The notes: generated from the sequence alone by a model not told the origin. A DNA stretch of 64,000 bases from Fulvia fulva (GCF_020509005.1 NC_063022.1:1860001-1924000), one strand, 5' to 3'; positions 9,145 through 20,883 are shown, counted from the stretch's first letter. Translations and numbers: made by a program.

Positions 9145-10287
9145 ATGGGAAACACTGCATCAAGAGAAGACCACACCAAGGCGCTTCTAGAGCAAGGAGC
9201 ACTCACTCTACCACTAGGAAGCCAAGTGGAGAAGCTCTTTCACGAAGACTTTGACGACGATGCACACGCGATCTTAACCCCAAACACTCCAACCACACCT
9301 GCACTTCTACTAAATGACAAGAAGCAAAAACGAAGATCATGGAGGAATTCTCTGGACTTGAACAAATGGGCACCTGTCCAACCAGGCGCACCAAACAAGA
9401 GAGACTCAGCTCATGGATCATCAACTGGGAACAGCACAGAGTACCTCTCACCTCAAGCTGCGCTATCGGTATCGTCCAGTCGAAGAAGCAGCGAAGCACC
9501 TCTGGCACGCCAAGTTCTAAGCCTACAAGTGAAAGGCAGAGATGACGGGACAGAAGATGATAGTCCCGTCAGCACAAGAGACCTCGCCTCACAGAACACA
9601 TCCCCACAAACGTTATACGGCACAGGCTGGAGTAGTACAGACCCCACCAAAAACGAAGTCCTTCCAAGCCCTATCGCCTCGCAGTCCTCGATAAGACTGT
9701 CAGAGCGCATCTCGCCACAATTAGCATTCTCACGTATCGCAAGACACATGGCGGCAGATGCACCCACGCCCAACAACAGCAATACATCCACTCCTCCTAT
9801 GTCAACCACACCAAGGACCTCAAAGCACGACTCCGCCCTCCTCTCCGAAGAAATCTCAGCCAAAGACTTCCAACCCACCAACCCCCTCCCAGGCCCTCAC
9901 CACCCAGCAAAATCCCACTTCCTCCAACGTCTCGCAGCCGAAGGTGGAGCCCAACAAGTCCTCAACCAAGCCCGTGAACGCAGCCGGAGTCGAAGTCGTG
10001 AACGCAGCCGGAGTCGAAGTCGTGAACGCTCGAGAGAAAGGCATCCACCTCCACGTCGTCCGGCCCCAACCAGCGCAGCTCGCCTCGAGGACTTGACGGA
10101 AGTCGTGTCGCCATTCTTGGTGGAGTTGCCTCCTGCGTGGTGGCAACAGAGGATTACGAAGCGGATGAGTGATCAGGAGGTTAGTGAGAAGGAGAAGGAG
10201 AAGAAGAGGTTGAGTGAGTTGAGTTTGGGGGAGAAGGTGAGTTGGCTTGAGGATGCGAGTGCGTCGAGTAGTGATCGGGAGGATTGA
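9145..10287 (+). CDS. Predicted N-myristoylated, disordered protein with Arg/Ser repeats
   Basis: A single open frame of 380 codons starts MGNTASREDHTKALLEQG. Gly2, the small residue at position 5 and Ser6 fit an N-myristoylation signal, so membrane association is inferred. Most of the protein is Ser/Thr/Pro-rich and looks disordered. About residues 276-295 form an RERSRSRSRERSRSRSRERS tract, encoded by near-perfect 24-nt direct repeats around 9970-10034. A conserved-looking segment follows (LVELPPAWWQQRITKRMSDQ), then a charged KEKEKKRLSELSLGEK tail. I do not recognise a named family. The neighbouring gene at 8108 appears to be a decayed paralogue. Coding confidence rests on length, good start context and the well-defined N-terminus. 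Confidence 0.7.
   Translation: MGNTASREDHTKALLEQGALTLPLGSQVEKLFHEDFDDDAHAILTPNTPTTPALLLNDKKQKRRSWRNSLDLNKWAPVQPGAPNKRDSAHGSSTGNSTEYLSPQAALSVSSSRRSSEAPLARQVLSLQVKGRDDGTEDDSPVSTRDLASQNTSPQTLYGTGWSSTDPTKNEVLPSPIASQSSIRLSERISPQLAFSRIARHMAADAPTPNNSNTSTPPMSTTPRTSKHDSALLSEEISAKDFQPTNPLPGPHHPAKSHFLQRLAAEGGAQQVLNQARERSRSRSRERSRSRSRERSRERHPPPRRPAPTSAARLEDLTEVVSPFLVELPPAWWQQRITKRMSDQEVSEKEKEKKRLSELSLGEKVSWLEDASASSSDRED
9970..10034 (+). repeat. 24-nt direct repeats coding RS-type tract
   Basis: The unit CGTGAACGCAGCCGGAGTCGA plus AGT occurs twice in tandem and begins a third time. It encodes ERSRSRSR-type sequence within the MGN-type gene. Confidence 0.75.
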
Positions 10288-10602
10288 GGATCAGGGTTAG
10301 TGACGGTTTGCTATGCAATAGGAAGGAAGAGGGAGATGGCTGAGGGACTGGCAAAAGGTTTGGACTATGGGTGCCTGGATATATGTATGTCCTCGGAGGT
10401 GTGCGGGCTGCCACTTTTTGGATGCGTAGATACCCTGTACAAGATTATTGTTGCTTCGTGCTCGGGATTGTAAGACACAGCTTCGCCAGTGCAAGAGAAG
10501 TAAACCATGCTAAACTGTCGTCATCGATACTACTCCCACACATCAGAGTCCAGCATCAGACCACATCTACACACCCCATCTACCAAGGCACGAATGGACT
10601 CC
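10288..10602. other. Intergenic, between convergent genes
   Basis: A 315-bp stretch between the MGN-type gene stop and the end of the tyrosinase remnant. Nothing recognisable. Confidence 0.45.
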
Positions 10603-11936
10603 CTATCGATACATAAAACAATACCTCCCCTCAATCGTACTCATAGTCTCCCTCACAGTAATCGCCCTAGCCTCCGGAAACGCACTCGTAAACGGCAACC
10701 TCGTCCCCATCTCCACCCTCACCGGCTGGTCCCCCGGCCGATACGCCCTTCAATCACTCAACGCCACCGTCCTCGCCTCCGGATCAGACCTCTACCAAAT
10801 CGCCCAAAAAAGTCCAACCATCCATGCATCAAAAAGAAAACCACATCCCCCGGCGCAAAAGCGACATCGTCCTGTAACCCGCCAATTGCGGCGTGCATAC
10901 TGCCGTGCAGGAAGTTGGGGGCGGATTCGATGATGGTCATGAAGGAGGTTACGTCCTCGTTGTCAAGGATTGTCGAGAGGACGATTTCTTCGCGGAGGTC
11001 GGGGAGGTTTTCTGAGGCGAAGAGGCGAAGAGGCGCTCCAGGCAGTGCGAGTTGTGGGCCATGCCGTTGGGGTCTGAGTTTTGGGAGCAGATGCTGTCTT
11101 CGCCTGCAGAGCCTAGGTTTACTGCCCAGTCGCTTATGGGACCTGTTGTGACGCAGCGACAGCCGTGTTGAGTTGTGTCGCCATTGGAGCCCAGGGAGGT
11201 GGCGGAGCCGTCGAACATGGGCCAGGATGACATGGGAGTGCCAGGGTATTTGGTCCAGTCCATGTAGGGTAGACCGCCTTCACAACCACACTCGTCACGG
11301 AGGGCGAATTGCATTTCGGCGTTGAAGGCGCGGTGGAAGGTAAGAAGGAGGGGAGAGCCATGGATGGAGTTTGCATCGGGGATGGTGTCGATGGCGTGAA
11401 CGTAGACGAACTCGTCCCATCGAGTTCTGACACCTGGCGCGTCGGGGGGGGGGAGGTGAGTGTGCGGGTACGCGGCGAAAACATCGTATTGCGTCGATGA
11501 ATGCTTCTCGTGCGGTGGTAGACATGTCGGCCCTGGGTTGCGCGCGTCAGTACATTGCCATTCGCACACAGCAGATCTACACATGCCACTCCTCTCGAAC
11601 GACAGCGTTTTCAGCATTACAACTCCCTTCGTTCTCTTGCAGCTGGCCCATGACAATCTGTCTATATTCCTCCCTCAACTGTCGCAATGACGGACCATCC
11701 TGCTGCCGCCGTTCTACCTTTGGCTGATCATCCTGTTCCGCATGCACAAAGTCATGGAGGTACGGCGACTTTGGCGCAGCCAGAGAAGTGCCCACCTGCA
11801 CCAACCATGCGGCAACGGCAATCTTCAATGCCCTCGACACCACCTGGGCCGACAAAACGAGTGTCTTTGGGAAGAAAGTAATGAGGGAATATGAGACACT
11901 TTTCCCAGGAGTCGATGACAACGATGCAGCATGCAT
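10603..11936 (-). pseudogene. Tyrosinase (type 3 copper) pseudogene with at least five lesions
   Basis: Minus-strand frames together trace a fungal secreted tyrosinase, which would oxidise phenols to quinones. From ATG 11936 there is a signal-like segment (LKIAVAAWLVQVGTSLAAP), then LREEYRQIVMGQL and SCNAENAVVREEWH. A 48-nt intron (GTAGAT...ACCCAG) leads to MSTTAREAFIDAIRCF. The CuA region shows YVHAIDT, SIHGSP and FHRAF; the CuB region shows NFLHGSMHAAIGG and FFLMHGWLD, and the C-terminus ends near 10603. Reading is broken by (1) a C10 tract (G10 at 11444-11453) that is one base out of phase; (2) an 8-bp tandem duplication (GAGGCGAA, 11014-11029); (3) a T6 run (A6 at 10806-10811) out of phase; (4) a TAG at 10794-10792 where CAG is expected; (5) a TGA at 10752-10750 where TGG is expected. 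One His of the usual HH pair in CuB reads Met. Confidence 0.8.
11444..11453. repeat. G10 homopolymer at a frameshift in the tyrosinase remnant
   Basis: Ten consecutive G on the plus strand (C10 in the coding sense). Nine would keep the upstream RCFRRVPAHSPP frame joined to the downstream DAPGVRTRWDEFVYV frame. Confidence 0.85.
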
Positions 11937-13339
11937 GTTCGTCTATATACCACCGCCAAGTCTTACAGACAGACGAGCCATTCCTATTCTCAATGGTAAG
12001 TACAAGACCATGGCCTGAGCTTGTGTTCAGGTATTGACTTCGACTCGGAACACGCGAGACATCGCTGTGGTCGCACAGCCATCACGAAAGTTGTGTTGAC
12101 GCAGCGCCTAGTTCGATGCTGTTCTGGTAAGAGAGGTGAATTGCTGATGCTCAAGGGGCCATAGCATAACGTCTCTTGATCACGTGCAATGGCAGGGAGG
12201 ACCTGGGACGAACGTGAGCCTTAATAAGTCATGTTCTAGGCGCGAAACCCAAGATAGCAGCAAGGCCCATACTTCTCTCGCCCCTGAAGATACCAAGCAC
12301 ACTGTTCGAGACGTGTGCCTGTGAAGATCACATGGTACGCTCTGCTGATTGGTGGGTCGACTGCTGAAGTACGAGGACTCCCAGGAGCAGTATGCTCGAG
12401 ATCTATCAAGTATAGAGCCAGATACTTTTCTCCTTTTGCTTCACAGCAGAAAGGAAGCAATCTCACAAAGTGCCGACTTGCAATTTTTGTGTACGTTTGC
12501 ACGCGGCGCGCGAGTCGGAAGCATTGCATGTCCTAGACATATGTCAAAGTCGTCAAAGGCGCCACCACATAAAAGCTTGAGCGCTCGTGGAAGGTATAAT
12601 GGCCGAGTCAGGGAAGCCGCCAGCATCCGGAAAGGTTCTAACGAGAACGAATACTCTTATCTTGTAAATTCACTCCGATAGAGCAGCTCGCTGAGTGGTC
12701 CACCGAATATGCAATCGAAAGGCCTCTAAGCTAAGTCCGCTTGATGGCCAGTTATGCGAGCAATCTGTCGCTGTGATTAGTCAACTTGATGATACTGCTC
12801 GAGATACTGTCATATGTCAAGCGCAACGCTACGCAACATTAATGATGGTGGTGTTAGGTCCATAGCTGCTGTGCGGTTGAAGAATGTGAGCAGTGCGCTG
12901 AGCTGCGTTGCATTTCAACAGTCAACTCCTCCAGACAGAATCTTATACAAGATGATGCGTCTCAACCCTTCGGCGGGCTTGTTTCGTCCATGTAGGCACG
13001 AAGTGTGAGTTCTTGTCGCCTTGCCGCCACCATGTCGGGAGCGTTAATACTCATGTCGCCAGCGACGACCCACGCTTTGAAGCCTTTTTGGAAGCTTTTC
13101 AACCTTGTTGGTGTAGTGGGTTGATGGAGGTCTTTGTGGTGCCTGAGGCGACAAATTCCATCGCGGGACATGGAAACGCGAACGAAGCTGGAGATTTTTG
13201 TGATGCTCGCGTGAAGCTCACCATCAACCACGAAAACACCCCGTTCTGCCTCTGCAACAAGCGAAACACGCCCAGAACCTCGACTCGGACCACTCCAAAG
13301 GAATTATTTCGAAAGCAGACAGCGAGACCACAAGCCGTC
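11937..13339. other. Intergenic, 1.4 kb
   Basis: This lies between the starts of the tyrosinase remnant (minus) and CCT7 (plus). Short overlapping frames occur on both strands without recognisable domains. No tRNA-like or repeat structure was found by eye. Confidence 0.45.
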
Positions 13340-15072
13340 ATGTCTTTCGGCGGCCAGACGCCCACAATCATCGTCCTGAAGGAGGGTAGGCGGAATCGAA
13401 ACACACTATCTAGAGGCTGCTGTACTGACATTCCGTAGGCACGGATCAATCACAAGGACGTGGACAGATCATCTCCAATATCAACGCCTGCTTAGCTGTC
13501 CAGTCAACAATCAAGAGCACATTAGGTCCATACGGTGGAGACCTTCTACTCGTGGACGAGAATGGCAAGACAACAATCACAAACGATGGCGCAACTGTCA
13601 TGAAGCTCCTCGACATCGTACATCCTGCCGCCCGAGTCCTCACAGATATCGCCCGATCACAAGATGCGGAAGTCGGAGACGGCACAACCTCAGTGGTTGT
13701 CCTTGCTGGCGAAGTGCTGAAGGAGATCAAGGAGTCGGTGGAACAGGGCGTCAGCAGCCAGGTCATCATCAAGGGCTTACGGCGAGCGGGTATGATGGCG
13801 GTGAACAAGATCGGGGAAATCGCAGTCAACACAACCGAGAACAACCAGCGGGACACACTGCGGAAACTGGCAGCGACAGCCATGAGCAGCAAGCTCATCC
13901 ACAGAAATGCCGACTTCTTCACCAAGATGGTTGTGGACGCAGTGTTGTCGCTCGACCAGGACGAACTCAACGAGAAGCTGATTGGCATCAAGAAGATCAC
14001 GGGTGGTGCGCTGCAAGATTCGCTGTTTGTCAATGGTGTGGCTTTCAAGAAGACTTTCTCATATGCTGGATTCGAGCAACAACCGAAATCCTTCAAGGAC
14101 CCAAAGATTGTCTGCTTGAATGTTGAGCTGGAACTCAAGGCGGAGAAGGACAATGCTGAAGTGCGCGTGGAGCAGGTCTCAGAGTACCAGGCAATCGTGG
14201 ACGCAGAATGGGGCATCATCTACGACAAGATGGAGGCACTATACAAGACCGGCGCAAAGGTGGTTCTCTCCAAGCTACCTATTGGAGATCTCGCAACACA
14301 ATACTTCGCGGACCGCGACGTCTTCTGCGCCGGTCGCGTGTCATCAGACGACCTGGACCGTGTCTGCAGAGCAACAGGCGCAAGCGTGCAATCGACCTGC
14401 TCAGACATTCAGTCACACCACCTCGGCACATGCGCGACCTTTGAGGAGCGTCAAATAGGTGGCGAGCGCTTCAACTTCTTCGAGGGCTGCCCCGAAGCGA
14501 AGACCTGCACACTCGTCCTCCGTGGTGGTGCCGAGCAATTCATCGCAGAAGTCGAGCGGAGTCTCCACGATGCCATCATGATCGTCAAGCGCGCAATCAA
14601 GAACCAGAGCATCGTAGCAGGTGGTGGTGCGTGTGAGATGGAGATTTCGGCATACCTGCACAGCTTCGCGGACAAGAACGTACCTCACAAGCAGCAAAGC
14701 ATCATCAAGTCGTTCGCAAAGGCACTCGAGGTCATCCCACGACAGCTCTGCGACAACGCTGGATTCGATGCGACGGACATCCTCAACAGATTACGGGTCG
14801 AGCACCGCAAAGGCAACAAGTGGGCAGGTGTCGACTTCGACCACGAGGGCATCCGAGACAACTTGGAGGCCTTCGTATGGGAGCCTTCGCTGGTCAAGAT
14901 CAATGCTATCCAAGCAGCGATCGAGGCCAGCTGTTTGATCTTGAGTGTCGACGAGACGATCAAGAACCAAGAATCGCAAGCACCACAGGCGCCTACGAGA
15001 GGACTGCCACCAGGTGCGGCACAGCGAGCCATGAGGGGACGAGGCCGTGGTATGCCAATGCGTGGACGATAG
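13340..15072 (+). CDS. CCT7: T-complex chaperonin subunit eta (CCT7)
   Basis: Two exons: 13340-13385 and 13439-15072, with a 53-nt intron (GTAGGC...CCGTAG). The product is 559 residues, the usual length for the eta subunit of the cytosolic TRiC/CCT chaperonin that folds actin, tubulin and WD-repeat proteins. The sequence shows the group II chaperonin signatures: [11 protein letters not shown] near the N-terminus, [37 protein letters not shown] (ATP site with the conserved GDGTT) and [12 protein letters not shown] in the C-terminal equatorial domain. The N-terminus [20 protein letters not shown] is the one expected for eta. The C-terminus is Gly/Arg/Met-rich ([12 protein letters not shown]). 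No frame breaks. Subunit identity is supported by overall sequence; a search would confirm eta over neighbouring subunits. Confidence 0.95.
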
Positions 15073-15245
15073 AGCACTGTCGGGAGAAAGATGTGTGCAT
15101 GAAATGTTCATGATGTGGTATGCATAGCGTATGGCGAAGCTAGCTGTACATTTAGATTACAGTAATAGTGCGAAAAGAGCCATTCATGTCATGCCTTCCA
15201 CCTCCTTTAGATCCTTCTCGCCCACACCCACGCCCACGAGCCCCT

Positions 15246-15891
15246 CTAGGCACTCTCACACATCCGCTGCATCTCGCGGTCCTGCCACATTGCCCACTCC
15301 AGCGAAAAGATCGGATGCTCAAACATCTTCTCCGAGAAGTCATCGCCTCCATCACCCCCATGCGACTCCGACAAGTCTCGATCCACATGAAGCCCTTCAA
15401 ATCTCCCCTGCTTCCACTCCTCCACCATAACCTCCACTGTCATCTCATTCAACCTCTCCCTAGCCAACTCCACATCATACTCCAACCACTTCACCTCATC
15501 GCTCACTTCGAGGCCGCGGTGGTAGTGGTCCTCCTGCAGGGGTTATGTCAGTCAAGATCACCACAACCTCGCAACGTACCAAGCTAGAATGAGCACGCAC
15601 CTTCAACACCTCCACCCAAAACCTCGCAAATTCCACACGTACCCTCCTCGCCCGTAGGGACGTTGGAGGGTGACAGTTCGCAGCCATGAGGAGGAGTTGG
15701 ATCCTGTCGAATGGTGGAATGTGGAGGGATGTCGCGAGCGTTTCGCAGGTGCGGCGGCGGAGATCTTTTTGTTCTGGGGCGGTCACGAGCTCGGGTTTGA
15801 GGAGTTCGTGTTGCAGTTCTGAGATTAGGGATGGGAGGTGTTGGGGTTGTGGGTCGGTGGTGTAGAGGATGGCGCGGAAGTGGAGGGACAT
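15246..15891 (-). CDS. Hypothetical protein, 192 aa
   Basis: Two exons on the minus strand: 15601-15891 and 15246-15533, joined by a 67-nt intron (GTGCGT...CTGCAG). The start is the ATG at 15891 (MSLHFRAILYTTDPQPQHLP). An upstream in-frame extension exists but is low-complexity and His-rich. The protein is rich in charged helices (for example LISELQHELLKPELV, LEYDVELARERLNEMTVEVM) and ends HPIFSLEWAMWQDREMQRMC. There is no signal peptide, membrane segment or motif I recognise. It is convergent with CCT7, 173 bp away. Gene reality rests on the clean splice joining two frames of good coding character. Confidence 0.65.
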
Positions 15892-16143
15892 GGTGATGGT
15901 GTGCGCGTGGTGGAAGTGGTCGTGATGTGGATGTGTTTGAGAGATCGATCTCGAGGCTGATGGGAGGAGTGAGGTAAAACTTGAGTTAGGCAGCAAGTCG
16001 CTTCGGCGTAAGGAAGGAAGGTGCGATGGAGACCTGACGTGCCTTCCCATCTTACTGTTGTTCAGCACGGACTTTGAGCTTGTATAGACTGCACTTTCAT
16101 CGGCAGCGGACACGTGTGAGAGGTTGCTTGTAAACGTGCATTG

Positions 16144-16973
16144 TCAACATCTTCTATAGCCCCTACTACCCAGATTGGCGGACAGCCGCACGTCCTGATA
16201 GTTGTCCCTTCTACCTTCAAGCTCTTCCTCCAGCAAGTTATGCTCGACCGAAGCCACTTTCGTTGATCGTACTTCCGATCGTAACTCTTCCACCTCCAAC
16301 TTTGATGCCCACGAGCCTCGCAAGTCTGAGCTCCGGAACGAAGTCCTTCTTTGTCGGCTAAAGACGCTAGCTGCGAAGCCAATCTGGACCATGTAGCTAT
16401 AGATAGTCAGTTTCTGCGCATGCACAAAAATGGATGGCAGCGTTGCCTACCACACGAAGATGGGCAGCACTGCCCATGCTGCTCCTTGCGGACTGGCCCA
16501 GTTCCAGCCTGGATAGTGCTCTGACCAGACCTTGGGGACTGGACAGAACCCTTTGTCGTACGCCGTCGAGGAGGACAAACAGGTTTGCCAGAGTGCTAGC
16601 TGCGCGACCCAGATTCCGATAGCTGTGGTTGATGTCACCAGACAGACCAGTGGTTTGAGGTTGTTCGTGAACAGGGCGGAAGTCTCGCAGGCGGATGCAA
16701 CGACAAGCAAGAAAGGAATAGTGCACCAGAAGAACACGAGTTGCCTGATCTTTGTCAGTGCTTGTACATGTGGTAGGCTGGGTTGGGCACTCACGCTCTG
16801 ACACGCGGGGCGTGCTCGTGGATCTGGTTGTCGATATTGTCGGCGTGCAGATCGAGTGTGGCAGCGTTGAAGATCGATAGTGTCATGACGATGGCCGCAT
16901 TCGCCAGGATGAGGAAAGAGATGATAGGCATCGCAAGCCCAAGGTAACCTTTCCAGGGTGCTAAGATCGCCAT
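16144..16973 (-). CDS. Four-pass membrane protein with a charged cytoplasmic tail
   Basis: Three exons on the minus strand: 16795-16973, 16451-16744 and 16144-16396, with introns of 50 nt (GTGAGT...GATCAG) and 54 nt (GTAGGC...CTATAG). All junctions keep frame and give 241 residues. Four hydrophobic segments are visible: ISFLILANAAIVMTLSIF, LVFFWCTIPFLLVVASA, CLVTSTTAIGIWVAQLALW and AAWAVLPIFVCYMVQIGFAA. A loop before the fourth helix has two Cys (about FCPVP and the preceding QTCLSS). The arrangement resembles MARVEL-type four-helix proteins of fungi, but I cannot assign it firmly. The last 75 residues are charged and likely helical or coiled-coil (KLEVEELRSEVRSTK, LLEEELEGRRD). Confidence 0.7.
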
Positions 16974-18423
16974 GGTGTAGCTGGGTAGTACTGCAGTAGA
17001 ATGTCTGTGTGGCTTGACGTGCGTGACTTGACGTGTAAGGGTGTTGTCGGTAGCACTTTATCTTGCGCGAATGTGTGAGGCAGGGAGATGAACCCGTTAG
17101 TTATGTCTCAAATCTGTACCGCACAGCGATGCTATTTGTGCAAGGCTCAGAACACGTCAAGGACGGCATTTTGTATTGAAGGATGCAGGTCGGCTCTACT
17201 CGCTCGAGGCTGTGGAAGTGTTCGAGCAAGGCACTGTGCCGCTGGGCAGAGTTGCAGGTCAAGCAGGTGTGGGGCCATACCGCGCATCCTGCAAGGCTGC
17301 ACCGCGCACCTCGAGCTCTCTAGCTGGAGTCAGAATCAGTCTTGCGACAGGAATAGTAAATCAGGCTGAAGGTAAGGTAAGCAAGTTGTAACTTCTTGGA
17401 GTGGGCGGAGCATAAGCAGCACGTGGCGCTCATTGGAGGTCGATCTGCACGGCGTTTGGGGCTGTGATGTGCGCAGCGATGCGATAACAGGACTTGATGC
17501 ATGCGCAACCCATCAGGCAAGATGTCGGGCAGCGTGGTTGATTGTTGTGTTGACTCGAAGTGGTGCTCGGCGCTGTCTGTTGTCTGACGTTTCCTCGCGA
17601 TCTCGCAAGTTGTACGACCGGGCAGTCAAGATCTCTGTACTCCCACACCTCGCTTCGAGCTCATCCTCATGCAGGCGCTGTGGAACGCTGTCCGCCGGCA
17701 CATGGCGCAAATACGCGAGCGGCTCGCACTTGTGTTAATACGCGAGCGGCTCGCACTTGTGTTGTGACCTCATGCTGTACAATATCGTCTGCTGTGCCCA
17801 AGGGTCCAAGCTCATACCACAACGCTGGACTGCCACGGAGATGTCAGTGGTTCGGCACCATCTGGGCCGTGACGAGCGTGAGATCATCACAGATGAACAC
17901 TGCCAAGCTCCGCAAGAGCCATACGACCGACGTGTGCAGAGATCGGCTTGCATTATTTATGCATCTGATCGGCTTGAACCGCCAGGATGGAACATGGACA
18001 GACCTCATCAGAGAGACGACTCGACGGTATCGCTGTCTGTCGGGGGCACCAACAATAAGCAACCACGTGATGCAAACAAACAGCAAGCTCGATATCGATC
18101 GAGCGATATCCCTGACGTACGCGATCTCCAGATCGTGGTTTACCGTTTCCCGATCGCTAGCGTGTCAGATCTGACATTTTCATCGGTTCCACACCTTCTC
18201 GGATCTCCATCATCTCGCCTGCAGCACTGCTTGCACCTGCACGCTTGCCACACCTCCACACACAACACACCGTCGAGGACGTGCTTGTCGCCACACAGCA
18301 GAGAGGAAGATCGGCCCCGCTTCAATAAGTGGCATTCTCTCCTGCTTTTCTGGTTGCACTGCTCCTCTCAACATCTTGTGGTTGCAGACGTTTGCGCCCT
18401 GGTGTCGTGCATCTCTACCCAAC
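16974..18423. other. Intergenic, 1.45 kb, between divergent genes
   Basis: No convincing gene. It contains the 27-bp direct repeat described separately at 17710-17763. The last 250 bp before NOP9 are pyrimidine-rich. Confidence 0.45.
17710..17763. repeat. 27-bp perfect tandem repeat with a palindromic core
   Basis: Two identical 27-bp units abut at 17710-17736 and 17737-17763. Each contains GCGAGCGGCTCGC, an inverted repeat of GCGAGC around one G. Confidence 0.9.
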
Positions 18424-20655
18424 ATGCCCAAAGCACTTCAAAAGCGCGGAAGACGCATGAAGCGGAAGCATGAGGACGACCCAGAGGATCCTGTCGAAGA
18501 AGGCAGCTCCAAGAGGCAAAAGTCTGCCGGGCCCGAAGACAGACAGCAAAAAGACTTTGTTTCACTAGACGTCCACGACGAGGACATGTCGGCCGCCTAT
18601 CCTCCCATGGAGCGAGCATTCTTTGGGATGCTCGACGAGGAGGAACAGGAGTACTTCAAGTCGGCCGACGCCCAACTCGAACGAAACGAATTCGAGACAT
18701 CGGAGGATCGAGCCAACTGGCTTGAAAGTGTCTGGAGGGAAGCTGATGGCAAAGAATTGAAGATTGCCCAAAGTCAGTCTTGCTCACGTTTGATGGAACG
18801 CCTCATCAGTATTTCGACTGGACCTCAACTCAAGAACTTGTTTCAGAAGTTCAGTGGCAAGTATGTATTGGACATGTCATCTGCCGACTGACTTATGCTG
18901 ACTGTGTACAGCTTTATCCATCTAATGTCACATCGCTTTGCTTCCCACTGCTGCGAGACACTCTTCACTCACGCTGCTCCGCACGTTAGTGACGAGCTTC
19001 GTGCAGGCACTCTCAAGGCCCAGAAGGATGGACAGGATGTCAACGATGTCTACGTGTCGATGGAGAACTTGTTCTTGCACACACTGGCTGAACTCGAGGG
19101 CAACGTTGGTTTCCTCTTGACCGATCGATATGCATCACATGCACTGCGCATACTTCTACTAGTGCTGGCCGGGAAGCAAACCTCAACCGAGTCACTCAAA
19201 GGACTTTTGCAGAGCAAACGGAAGGAAGGCGTCACTGTATCAGGTGGTCCGAAGCCCAACATCAGGCCGGAAGTGAAAGATCGACCAGTTCCGAAGTCAT
19301 TCTCGATCGCGCTGGAGAAGCTCATCAGCGACAGCATGGCTGGTCTCGATACTGATAAACTGCGAGCTTTGGCAACCCACACGAACGCAAACCCAACACT
19401 ACAGCTACTGCTAAGTCTTGAGCTTACGCAGTTCGGGAAGTCAAGAGCGAAGGACGAGAGATCGATCATCAAGACTTTGCTACCAGATGAACCGTTTACC
19501 GCGGACTGTGGAAGTGCTGCTTTCCTCAGCGGCATGGTGTACGACCCGGTGGGCTCACATCTTGTGGAGAAGATCATCGAGTGTGCTCCAGCCAAAGTCT
19601 TCAAGGCGCTGTACAACAGCATGTTCAAGGAGCGGCTAGCATCGTATGCCCGCAATGAGATGGGTACTTATGTCGATTGCCGTATCATCGAAAGGCTAGG
19701 ATACGATGACTTGATGGAGGCACATGAAGTGCTTTGCCCCGTCATACCGAGCCTGCTGGAAAAGAATTGGACGAGCCTCACCCGAACACTCATCGAACGA
19801 TGCACTATCCGCGACATCGACACACAGGCCATCGCTGCGCAGATCGATCAGACATATCAAGGCGAGAAGGGCTTCGACGTGACGAGGCTGCTGAAGCTGA
19901 ACGCGCGGCAGGACACCGACTCGAATCAGCCGCCGCGGGTCAATGGTAACGCAAGCACTAGTAACGCCGACTCTGCCTCGTACCTGGCTAGGCCCACAGA
20001 CCCGACCAAGGTGCACTTCAACATCCTCGCGCAGGCCATGCTTATTGTGCCCGGTTCGCTAAGCTCTCTGGTCCTCGACTCCCTCATCGATCTCGAACCA
20101 TCTCTGCTGCTCACCATGGCCAACGACCACATCGTAACCCGCACCCTTCAACAAGCTTTGACTACGAAGAACTCATCGATGATCGCGCGTCGGAAGCTGA
20201 TTCAACAGTTCTATGGAAGCATGGGCGACATGGCACTTGACAAGGCGGCTTCGCATGTTGTTGACTGTATATGGGAAGGCACACATGGCCTGGCGTTCAT
20301 TCGAGAACGAATTGCAGAAGAGCTGGCAGAGAACGAGGCCCAATTACGAGATTCACCTTATGGAAGAGCTGTGTGGAAGAACTGGAAGATGGACATGTAC
20401 AAACGAAGGAGGTCGGAGTGGGTCAGACAGAGCAAGATCAAGGCCAGCAATGACGGGTTTCAGGACTTTGATGAGCTGGACAAGACCAAGGACAACGGCT
20501 CAAAAGAGAAGAAGACGCCGTTGCAGCTGGCTCGCGAGCGGCACGCCCAGAATAAGGCGAAAAAGGACCCAGGAGGACCGGGGACAGGCAGCAGGTCGAG
20601 CAACAGAAGTGCTGCTGGAGCATCACGACCTGCTGTGGCCACGGCATCTGGTTGA
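18424..20655 (+). CDS. NOP9: Nucleolar protein 9 (NOP9), pumilio-repeat ribosome biogenesis factor
   Basis: Two exons: 18424-18860 and 18912-20655, with a 51-nt intron (GTATGT...TGTACAG). The product is 726 residues. NOP9 binds pre-18S rRNA through pumilio-type repeats and acts in small-subunit maturation in the nucleolus. The N-terminus MPKALQKRGRRMKRKHEDD is strongly basic. Characteristic segments follow: MERAFFGMLDEEEQEYFKSA, then repeat elements such as SRLMERLISIST, NFIHLMSHRFASHCCETLF, GFLLTDRYASHALRILLLVL, VYDPVGSHLVEKIIE, EMGTYVDCRIIERLGYDDLM and ASHVVDCIWEGTHGLAFIRE. The C-terminus is basic and low-complexity (QLARERHAQNKAKKDPGG). Length and motif order fit fungal NOP9. No frame breaks. 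Confidence 0.9.
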
Positions 20656-20883
20656 AGCGGACATATGCCAGCATGAGACTTGGCTGACATGTCATGATCG
20701 GGAGAAGTGGAGATCCTCTACCCCAGATCCGATGCCGCTAAGAAGTGAAGAATGGCATCATAGTCATGATTTTTTTGCCAAAAGTGTCGCGAGGCTTGTG
20801 CAACAGTAATACTTCTCTAACAGCCACACCAAGCCACGAACCAATTTTCCGTTTCCACTTACATCATTGCTGTTCGACATACA

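Noticed and set aside
13446..14219. Minus-strand open frame of 257 codons opposite CCT7
   Set aside because: Shadow of the CCT7 frame; Ser-rich composition without any motif.
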